In this document: positions 44,316 to 51,575 of the stretch, one piece after another
Layout: every line of letters starts with the position of its first letter
Numbering within the stretch: position 1 is the first letter of the stretch
DNA from: Lichenicola sp050954785
GTDB taxonomy: Bacteria > Pseudomonadota > Alphaproteobacteria > Acetobacterales > Acetobacteraceae
Length of the DNA: 64,000 bases
Direction of reading: 5' to 3'
Assembly (NCBI GenBank): GCA_050954785.1
Contig: JBPBQO010000093.1
Location: forward strand, 62,001 to 126,000
The notes under the pieces: model-generated
What the model saw: the letters and a program-made list of their open reading frames with translations, nothing else
Databases searched by the model: none
Told to the model about the DNA's origin: nothing
Translations under genes and position numbers: made by a program

Positions 44316-45020
44316 TCAGGCGATGGTCTTAAGATAATCCGACAGCTTGGCGGCAGCAGCGTTCTTGTCGATCTGCTCCAACGCGCCGAGTTCGGCTGCA
44401 AGCCGGTCCATCGCCGCCTCGTAGATCTGGCGCTCCGAAAAGCTCTGGTCCGGCTGACCGGCGTTACGGTGCAGGTCGCGCACCACTTCGGCGATCGCCA
44501 GCGGGTCGCCCGAGTTGATCTTCGCCTCGTATTCCTGTGCCCGGCGCGACCACATGGTGCGCTTGATGCGGGCCCGACCCTTGAGGATCGTCAGCGCCTC
44601 GTCGAACAGCTTGCGGGTCGCCAGCTTGCGCAGGCCGGCGCTCTTCGCCTTGGCGACCGGAACGCGCAGCGTCATCCGGTTTTCTTCGAACGTGATGTGG
44701 ATCAGCTCGAGCTTATGGCCGGCAATTTCCTCGGTAGCGATCCGCTCGACCTTACCGACGCCATGTGTCGGGTAGACCACATGATCGCCTTCGACGAACG
44801 GTTCGTCATCCTTGGGCTTGCGTACCGGCACCGGACGGGATTTGTTGTCCTCGGTGGCATCATCTGCCACAACGGCGACGACGGCCTGTTCGACGACAGT
44901 TTGCTCAACCACAGTTTGCTCAACCACCGCCTGTTCAGGCACAGTCGATTCAGCCACGATCGGTTCAGCCATGATCTGGTTATCGTCGTCGGTCATCTCG
45001 GACTCGGTTTTGATCAGCAC
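44316..45020 (-). CDS. carD: CarD/CdnL family RNA polymerase-binding regulator
   Basis: A 234-aa protein (about 170 is usual). The C-terminal core is canonical: FVEGDHVVYPTHGVGKVERIATEEIAGHKLELIHITFEENRMTLRVPVAKAKSAGLRKL (RNA polymerase interaction domain), then RIKRTMWSRRAQEYEAKINSGDPLAIAEVVRDLHR and QSFSERQIYEAAMDRLAAEL. CarD stabilises open complexes at rRNA and other promoters. The first 60 residues are an acidic low-complexity extension with repeated VVEQ(T/A). Start: GTG at 45020 has AGGAGA 10 nt upstream; ATG at 44996 is the alternative. Confidence 0.92.
   Translation of the reverse strand: MLIKTESEMTDDDNQIMAEPIVAESTVPEQAVVEQTVVEQTVVEQAVVAVVADDATEDNKSRPVPVRKPKDDEPFVEGDHVVYPTHGVGKVERIATEEIAGHKLELIHITFEENRMTLRVPVAKAKSAGLRKLATRKLFDEALTILKGRARIKRTMWSRRAQEYEAKINSGDPLAIAEVVRDLHRNAGQPDQSFSERQIYEAAMDRLAAELGALEQIDKNAAAAKLSDYLKTIA
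44883..44970 (-). repeat. Short tandem repeat in carD encoding VVEQ units
   Basis: A roughly 15-bp unit (on the + strand CACAGTTTGCTCAAC and variants) repeats about four to five times and encodes EQAVVEQTVVEQTVVEQAVV. It lies in the non-conserved N-terminal extension, so copy number can vary without touching the core. Confidence 0.7.
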
Positions 45021-46389
45021 GTGCTTGCCGTCTCCTGATTCGGCCCTAGGGCGCGAGACCGCGTATGATCGTCTTCCGGGTCGGTTTGACTCGGGATGTC
45101 GATGCACGCGCAGTTTAAGATGTGATTGCAACCTATCACGAATACCGCCTCTACGGAACCCTGACGGTCCGGCGACGCCAAACAGTGCCGTGTCGACGGC
45201 GTCTTTCCGGCTGGTATCAAGCCGCCCTAACCGCAATGCCGTCGTGATGTTCAGCCGCTAATCGATCCCGGATCATCGTCGCCACCGTCTTGCGCGCATA
45301 GCGGGCAGACGGCACCGGCATCGGCGACATGACTCCCGACTTTCCGTCGGAGGCGGAAGCTGCTGGCGATCTTCCGATGGCTGCGACCGACAATATGGGG
45401 CAGGGCGCCACCTCTCGATGCCGATGCGACGCGCTTCCATGACCGTCTCGAGGATGGGGTCGGCTGGCCCTCAACGACGACGATGTGGCTCGCCAGCCTG
45501 ACTGATATCGCCCCGCCCGGAGACGTGCCCGCGCGAACCGACCTCTGGTCGTCCGAAGGGAGCCCCCCGGTTCGCCGGCGCCTGCTTCCGGCCGATGCCG
45601 CGCGCCTGAGAAACTCGGTCTTCTAGACAGCCACACCCATCCGGATGCCAACCGCACGACAACCCGGACCCGTTGCTGTGCCGACCCGAGTTCGGACTCT
45701 CCATCGTCGCCGGCGGCACCGCCTGGATAGTCGCGGGCATGGCGTTGGTCTCGCTGGATCTGAAACCGGCGCTCGAGGCCGTGCATGAAACCTCGGTCAA
45801 GGACTGCAAGGCGAGGCACGCCAGCCGCAATCCGGGCCAAGGGACGGCCTCCACCGTCGTCCTGCCGCAGCTCTACCTTCTGTGCGACGGCGAACCAATC
45901 CAGCCTGTGCGCATGTTCACCGCGTGCGCCGGGAGCTGGTCGATGCCGGCATGATCGACGTATGACGGCAGGCCGAGGGCCATCGCCAGGCCAGCCCCAT
46001 CATCCACGCGACCGCCGTAGCCAGCGGATTGCTCAGACCCGACACGCGAGTCGGGCAGGCAACGCCCTTCAATCGTTTCCCACGATGCAGCGACGGCCTG
46101 ACCAAGACGCTCGACACGATCTCGATCCGTGTCGCGCCCAAGCACAGCGCTGCCACCGCCGCCTCGCCGATCCTCGCCGCCGGCACCTGAAAGCTCGTGG
46201 CACCGTCACTGCAATCGTCGTTTCGGCCGGCTTGCCCCGGGGTCGCGGATGGATGGCCGGCCGACGATTTGTCGCGATGGGTCAGGAACGGGCTGGACAT
46301 AATCAGCAAGGAATGTGTCGTTCATGCCATAGCCGAGAATCGCAATGATCGGTTATGCTCCGTCGGATTAATTCATCCGGAGTTTTTCG
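45021..46389. other. 1.4-kb region without an intact gene
   Basis: The first part holds the carD promoter. The last 70 bp precede the HU gene. In between, no frame has both a ribosome site and a recognised family. One + strand stretch, about 46003-46189, reads IHATAVASGLLRPDTRVGQA, then PFNRFPRCSDGLTKTLDTISIRVAPKHS, before a stop. It looks like real coding sequence without a start; a stop codon interrupts it upstream at about 45962. I suspect decayed genes but cannot name them. Confidence 0.5.
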
Positions 46390-46659
46390 ATGAGCAAGGC
46401 TTTCATTTCTGCGGTCCTCCAGGACAGCCTGAACTGCACCGGCGTCGCCGCCAACCGGGCCGCCGACGACATCGTCGAGGCCATCGTGCGCGAGATGAAG
46501 AAGGAAGGCGGCTTCACCCTTCCGTCCTTCGGCACCTTCCGCGTGGCGAAAACCAAGGCCCGCAAGGCGCTGAACCCGCGCACCGGCGAGCCGGTCAAGG
46601 TGAAGGCCGGCAAAACCGTGCGCTTCAAGGCCAGCCCGAACCTGAAGAAGGCCGTCTAG
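46390..46659 (+). CDS. HU-family DNA-binding protein
   Basis: An 89-aa nucleoid protein. It has MSKAFISAVLQDSLNCTGVAANRAADDIVEAIVREMKKEGGFTLPSFGTFRVAKTKARKALNPRTGEPVKVKAGKTVRFKASPNLKKAV, with the GFGTF-like LPSFGTF, the RNPxTGE arm (NPRTGEPV) and the FKASPxLK end. It bends DNA non-specifically. TCCGGAG lies 8 nt before the ATG. The next gene begins 82 bp later. Confidence 0.95.
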   Translation: MSKAFISAVLQDSLNCTGVAANRAADDIVEAIVREMKKEGGFTLPSFGTFRVAKTKARKALNPRTGEPVKVKAGKTVRFKASPNLKKAV

Positions 46660-46741
46660 ACCAAAATGCAGCCCGGATGTCGTGCCACCGCCGGACCGGT
46701 TCCGCGGTACTCGACGTCCGGACCGTGACCGCGTTGCGTCC

Positions 46742-47389
46742 ATGACCCCAGCCCGACTTCTTCCCTGGGACATCCATCCGGCGCTGACCGAGGACCGTCT
46801 GCGTGCCTGCGCGCTCATTCTCGCCCATGCGCGCCGGGACGCCGTCAAGCTGGCCGAACCGGCTCTCGGCGATGATGCCTGGTCGATCGGCTGCCGCGCC
46901 TACGCCTTCGGCAAGCAGCGGCTGCAACGGGCCGCCGCACGCGGCACCTACAACTGGCTCAGCGTTCTGGACGAGAGCCATCATTTCGTTTTCATGATCG
47001 AGGACGTCCCGGTCCGCTTCTTCCGTGGCTCCGCCGACGAGCCGACCGTGCGTACCCTGCGCCGGCAGATCCTCGAGGCACAGCAGCTCACCATGGCATT
47101 GGGCCCGGAGCAGGCCGAGGGCCTGGTATTCCGGCTCGCCCTCGAAGCCACCGCCGGCGGCGACGTCGATCGCGTGGTCTTCCTGGCCTTGCGTGGCGAA
47201 GACGGCCAGGTCGAGTGTTTCTGGCCGGTTCCCTTGGACGTTGCGCCAAGCGAACTATCCGGCCCGGCGCCGACCCAGCTCCGGCTTCTCGGCGAGGATG
47301 CCAGCGACGTCCTGATTTCCGCGCCCGGCCGTCCCTCGCAAAAGCCGCCTAACCCGAAGCCGCGCCATCGGACAACGACGGCCACGTAA
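46742..47389 (+). CDS. Conserved hypothetical protein
   Basis: A 215-aa soluble protein of unknown function. It opens MTPARLLPWDIHPALTEDRLRACALILAHARRDAVKLAEPALGD and continues DDAWSIGCRAYAFGKQRLQRAA, YNWLSVLDESHHFVFMIEDVPVRFFRG and EAQQLTMALGPEQAEGLVFRLALE. The middle is well structured and the last 25 residues (PSQKPPNPKPRHRTTTAT) are a disordered tail. No catalytic motif is obvious. The codon use fits the neighbours. It follows the HU gene and may be co-transcribed. The 47390-47565 gap after it holds nothing recognisable. Confidence 0.7.
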   Translation: MTPARLLPWDIHPALTEDRLRACALILAHARRDAVKLAEPALGDDAWSIGCRAYAFGKQRLQRAAARGTYNWLSVLDESHHFVFMIEDVPVRFFRGSADEPTVRTLRRQILEAQQLTMALGPEQAEGLVFRLALEATAGGDVDRVVFLALRGEDGQVECFWPVPLDVAPSELSGPAPTQLRLLGEDASDVLISAPGRPSQKPPNPKPRHRTTTAT

Positions 47390-47565
47390 GCGGAAGACAA
47401 GACCGCAGCCGATGAAGTTCAGGGCCTCGCACGTGTCCGGAAGCGACGTTCCAGTATCGTGGTCGACCGATCGACCGGACGCTTCTACGTCCCGATCCCT
47501 ATCACAAGCAGAACGACGACACCCTGATGATCCAGCCTGCCTGAAAGCAGTCGCGGTGTCGCTAT

Positions 47566-48966
47566 CTAGCGCGAACCCGCTTTATCCAGCGTGGCGACGA
47601 CGCCCTCCCACGGCACGGCCCCGGCATGCCTGACCTTGTCGAACGCGGTCTGCGGATCCTGGATCGTCTCGCCCGGCAGCAGCAGCCTTGCGTCCAGCCC
47701 ACCGGTCACCGCGAGCAGCGACGCTTCTGCAACGATCGTGTCGTGCCGGCTTTCCGCCAGCGAGACTTGCGCCGCACGCAGGTTCTCGTCCGCGATCAGC
47801 ACGTCGAGCGTGCTGCGCAGGCCATAACCATATTCGAGCTGATACCCCTTCAACGCCGTCGCCGCCGCATCGACCTGACCTTGGTTCGCGTGGATCGAGA
47901 TCATGCCGGCATGCACCTGGCTCCATGCGGTCAGCACCGTCTGCTCGGCCTGGCGGGCAGCGGTATCGACCGCCTGGCGATCCGCCTCGTTACGATCCTT
48001 TGCCTGCCTCACCTGCGAGGCGACCAGCCCCCCGGTCACCAGTGGCTGGGTGAGCGTGACCAGCCCGGTCACCTCCCGGTCGAACTCATGGCTTCGGAAC
48101 GGCGCCGCCGCACCGATATAGCCGAACGAGCCCGCCGCGCCGATCGACGGCATGTATGCCGATCGCGCCGCCGCCACGTCCGCCTGCGACGCCTTCGCGG
48201 CCAGTCGGCTCTGCTGCAATGCCGGACTGGTGCTGTCGGCCCGGGCCAGTGCGTCGTCGAGCGCCGCCGGCAGGCCGGGCAGGGCGGTCGGCTGCACCAG
48301 CGCACCGGGCAGCACGCCCACGGCCGCCCGGTAATCCGCCCGGCTGGCATCGAGCTGTGCGTCCGCGCCTGCAAGCGATGCCACCGCCTGCTGCCGCTGC
48401 GCGTCCGCCTGCGCCACGTCCGTCCTGGTGACCTGTGCTCCAAGGTTGAAGCGCGACGTGGTCTCCGTAACCTGGCGCTCCAGCGTCGCCAGGTCGGCGT
48501 TCCTGACCATCACGATGTCCTGGTCGCGCAGCACATCCATGTAAGCGAGGATGACGGTCTGGAATGTCTGTGCCTCGACCAGCCGCAATCCCTGCTGTCC
48601 CGCCTGCACCCGTGCGTCGGCGGCACGCACCGCATTGGCCACGCGGCCGCCGGTATAGAGCGGCTGCGTGACCGCCACCACAGCTTCGGCCGAATTGCTC
48701 TGGATCGTTCCCGCGCTGTAGTCGTAGCTGAACGGACCTTGCGAATAGCCGCCGTCGACATGCGCCGTCACCACCGGCCGCCATCCGGTGCGCGCCTGCA
48801 CCGAATTTTCGTCGGTTGCCCGTTGCAGCGCACGCTGGCCGCTGAGGCTCGGATTGGTGCGGTAGGCGAGCGAGAGCGCATCCTGCAGCGTCTCGGCACC
48901 AGCCGTCCCCGCACCGGCGCCGCACACCGCCATCAACCCGGCGGCAAACATCGTAACCCTACTCAT
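47566..48966 (-). CDS. TolC-family outer membrane channel
   Basis: A 466-aa outer-membrane efflux protein. The signal peptide is MSRVTMFAAGLMAVCGAGAGTAGA. Then ETLQDALSLAYRTNPSLSGQRALQRATDE and VTQPLYTGGRVANAVRAAD (first repeat) and VTLTQPLVTGGLVASQVRQAKDRNE (second repeat) follow, with GYQLEYGYGLRSTLDVLIADENLRAAQVSLA. These are typical of the TolC/TIGR01844 group. Its ATG overlaps the stop of permease C by 8 bp. It is the last gene of the adaptor-ATPase-permease operon and would form the exit duct of that system. Confidence 0.93.
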   Translation of the reverse strand: MSRVTMFAAGLMAVCGAGAGTAGAETLQDALSLAYRTNPSLSGQRALQRATDENSVQARTGWRPVVTAHVDGGYSQGPFSYDYSAGTIQSNSAEAVVAVTQPLYTGGRVANAVRAADARVQAGQQGLRLVEAQTFQTVILAYMDVLRDQDIVMVRNADLATLERQVTETTSRFNLGAQVTRTDVAQADAQRQQAVASLAGADAQLDASRADYRAAVGVLPGALVQPTALPGLPAALDDALARADSTSPALQQSRLAAKASQADVAAARSAYMPSIGAAGSFGYIGAAAPFRSHEFDREVTGLVTLTQPLVTGGLVASQVRQAKDRNEADRQAVDTAARQAEQTVLTAWSQVHAGMISIHANQGQVDAAATALKGYQLEYGYGLRSTLDVLIADENLRAAQVSLAESRHDTIVAEASLLAVTGGLDARLLLPGETIQDPQTAFDKVRHAGAVPWEGVVATLDKAGSR

Positions 48967-51406
48967 AACGCAACGCCCGTCCCGGCTCGGCCCGCGCGAC
49001 GCGCCACGCTTGTCCGAGCACTGTAAAAATCGAGATGGCGAGTGCCGCGACAGTCGCCGCGACGAAGTATGCCGGCGACAGCGCGATCCGCTGGTCGAAG
49101 CCGGAGAGCCAGCCGCGCATCGCCACCCAGGCGATCGGCCATGCGATGACGTTGGCGATCAGCACCGGCCGGATGAACTGTCCGACCAGCAACAGCAGCA
49201 CGTCGCGCGTCGAAGCCCCCAGCACCTTGCGTATGCCGATCTCCCTGACCCGCCGCGCGGTATTGAACGATGCAAGTCCATAGAGCCCGACACAGGCAAT
49301 CGCGATCGCCAGCACGGCACCCGCCGAGAACAGCCGCGCCCGCTGCTGGTCGGGCCGGTAGAAAGCCGCCAACCGGTCATCGACGCTCTGGGCGCGAAAC
49401 GGCTCGTCCGGCGCCAGTCTTTTCCAGACTGCCTGTAGCCGCTGCATCATCACGGCTCGCGACACGCCGCTGAAACGAACCACAATCGGAGCATTCTCGA
49501 TGCCGCTGGTCGCTTCGACATAGAATTGCGGCGATACGGCCTCTCGAGGCGACGTAAAGCGCACGTCATCGACGACGCCGACGATCGTCAGCTCTTCTTT
49601 CCTGCCGTCGTGATCAAGATTGAAATGTTGTCCGAGCGCTGCCGACGGGCTCGAATAGCCAAGGCTCGAAACGGCCTTGCGACTGATGATCGTACTGAGT
49701 TGCGCCGCTACCGAGGCTGTACCGGCTGCGACATGGGCGGCATCATCGGTACCATGCGCGCTGTCGAACACCCGGCCGGCCAGCAACGGAATACCGTAGG
49801 TACCGAAATAATTATCGGAGACACGCTGGTAAATCAGGCTCGGCTGCTGTCCGGGCAATCCAGGGCGCTTCACCCCGATCAAACTGATACTGCCGCCATT
49901 CGGAACACTGTCCGACGCTGTCGCCGCGACGACACCCGCAACATGCCTGATTTGATCGAGAATTTGCGGCTGGCGCGAGGTGAGCTGGGCAATACTGGTA
50001 CTCAGCACCAGGACGAGGCCCTCCGGCTCGAACCCGCGATCCGCCGAACGCAGGAAGGCGGCCTGCCCGTCGATCACAAGCGTGCAGATGGCAAACGAGA
50101 TCGCGGTAGCGAACTGCAGCAGAACCAGCGATGCACGCAGCCTCGTGCCGCCCCGGCCGCCGGACGGCGATCTGGAAGCCGCAAGAACCGCTGCCGGCTC
50201 ATACCGGGCGAGCATGACCGCGGGATAGGACCCGGCTCCCACACCGACGACGACCACCACCAGAGCCAGCAGAGGCAGCATCCGTCGATAGTCGACGCGG
50301 ACCGACCAGCCGCCGAGGGCATTCACCAGCGGGACCGCGAGTTCTACCAAGGCCAGGCCGATCACACTGGAAACCATGACCATCAACACCGCTTCACCCA
50401 TGAACTGCACCAAGAGCATGGCGGGTGTTGCGCCCATGACCTTGCGCAACGCGACCTCGCGAGCGCGAAGTGCAGCACGAGCGGTGGCAAGGTTGACGTA
50501 GTTGATGGCGGCGATCAGCAACGTCAGGACGCCGATCACGCCGAGACTTTCGATGATGTGGCGGTCCACGCCCGGCTCTGCACCGATAACAGCCAGATCG
50601 TGGAAATGCAGGTCGGTCAGCCGAACCAGGGACAGGACACGATAGTTTCCCACGTTCTTGTCGGTAATGCGGCGTGTCACGAAATCCTGGAGGTTCCGGG
50701 ACACCGATGCTGCCGCCGTCGCGCTATCGAAGCGCAGGTACGTTTCACCGTTCTCGCTGTCCCATAAACGCAGCCAGGGATATGCGGCCTCCGACGCAGG
50801 CGTAAAGGGTGCCAGCAAGCTGAAATGGAGCGTCGAGTCCGGAGGTAGATCCCGGAATACCGCCGTCACGATGACGGTTCGTTTCAGCGTACCCTCGCTC
50901 AGGACAAGGCTTCGGCCGATAACGTCTTCCGTTCCAAAATATTTCCGGGCACTCGCCTGGCTCAGAACCACGGAGGATGGCGAGGAGAGTGCGGTCGACC
51001 GGCTGCCCAGCACGAGCGGCAGCTTCATGACGTCGAGAAAATTCGGGTCGACCAGCGATAGATAGTCGCTGCCGACTATATTCCCGGTGGTGATAGTGAA
51101 GCGCCGTTCGAGGTGGCGCGTGCCTGCACGGATCTGTGGAAAATCCTCGCGCAACAGGTCGAGCGCCAGGAAACTGCTGCCCGCTCCCTCCGACGGGAGC
51201 TGGCCCGGGAAAGTCCAGGTCGTGTCGATCCGGTAGATATGATCCGCATCCGGGATCCAGCGATTGTAACCATTCTCATAGCTGACGATCGTGATCAGCA
51301 AGAGGAAGACGGCAATCCCGGTCGCCAGGCTCAAAAGATTCAGCGTGGTGTATAGCCTCTGCCGAGACACCGAGCGGTAGAACGTCAGAAAACCGTGGAA
51401 CAACAT
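48959..51406 (-). CDS. FtsX/MacB-type ABC permease, copy C
   Basis: An 815-aa permease with two FtsX modules. N-terminal helix LYTTLNLLSLATGIAVFLLLITIVSYENGYNRWIPDADHIYRID, a large periplasmic (MacB_PCD-like) domain, a first FtsX bundle (VLTLLIAAINYVNLATARAALRAREVALRKVMGA), a helix before a second periplasmic domain, and a final FtsX bundle (LFSAGAVLAIAIACVGLYGLASFNTARRVREIGIRKVLGAS). Copies A and B are clearly closer to each other than to C, but the last 130 residues of C are nearly identical to theirs. AAGGA precedes the ATG. It overlaps TolC by 8 bp. Confidence 0.93.
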   Translation of the reverse strand: MLFHGFLTFYRSVSRQRLYTTLNLLSLATGIAVFLLLITIVSYENGYNRWIPDADHIYRIDTTWTFPGQLPSEGAGSSFLALDLLREDFPQIRAGTRHLERRFTITTGNIVGSDYLSLVDPNFLDVMKLPLVLGSRSTALSSPSSVVLSQASARKYFGTEDVIGRSLVLSEGTLKRTVIVTAVFRDLPPDSTLHFSLLAPFTPASEAAYPWLRLWDSENGETYLRFDSATAAASVSRNLQDFVTRRITDKNVGNYRVLSLVRLTDLHFHDLAVIGAEPGVDRHIIESLGVIGVLTLLIAAINYVNLATARAALRAREVALRKVMGATPAMLLVQFMGEAVLMVMVSSVIGLALVELAVPLVNALGGWSVRVDYRRMLPLLALVVVVVGVGAGSYPAVMLARYEPAAVLAASRSPSGGRGGTRLRASLVLLQFATAISFAICTLVIDGQAAFLRSADRGFEPEGLVLVLSTSIAQLTSRQPQILDQIRHVAGVVAATASDSVPNGGSISLIGVKRPGLPGQQPSLIYQRVSDNYFGTYGIPLLAGRVFDSAHGTDDAAHVAAGTASVAAQLSTIISRKAVSSLGYSSPSAALGQHFNLDHDGRKEELTIVGVVDDVRFTSPREAVSPQFYVEATSGIENAPIVVRFSGVSRAVMMQRLQAVWKRLAPDEPFRAQSVDDRLAAFYRPDQQRARLFSAGAVLAIAIACVGLYGLASFNTARRVREIGIRKVLGASTRDVLLLLVGQFIRPVLIANVIAWPIAWVAMRGWLSGFDQRIALSPAYFVAATVAALAISIFTVLGQAWRVARAEPGRALRYE

Positions 51407-51416
51407 CGCGTTTCCT

Positions 51417-51575
51417 TCAGTTCACGTGGGGCAACAAGAAAACAGCGCCGCCGTCGAGAGCCCCGACACGGTGCCTGGCGGGATCGGCATGCCTCGCCAA
51501 GCGCGCCGCGACGAGGTCCGTGGTCCCGCGCGCGACTGCCGGCAGCCTGACTGCAAACATCGTAACCCTACTCAT
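51417..51575 (-). CDS. 52-codon junction ORF 2 between permeases B and C
   Basis: The ATG overlaps the stop of permease B (ATGAGTAG), exactly as TolC's start overlaps permease C. The product starts MSRVTMFAVRLPAVAR, like TolC's MSRVTMFAAGLMAV (the first 23 nt are identical). It ends HADPARHRVGALDGGAVFLLPHVN, a degenerate form of the ATPase C terminus HADLARRRIEMLDGRVVVSV. I interpret it as a fused remnant of two flanking genes left by tandem duplication. It may still serve to couple translation of B to C. A functional peptide is not shown. Confidence 0.55.
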   Translation of the reverse strand: MSRVTMFAVRLPAVARGTTDLVAARLARHADPARHRVGALDGGAVFLLPHVN

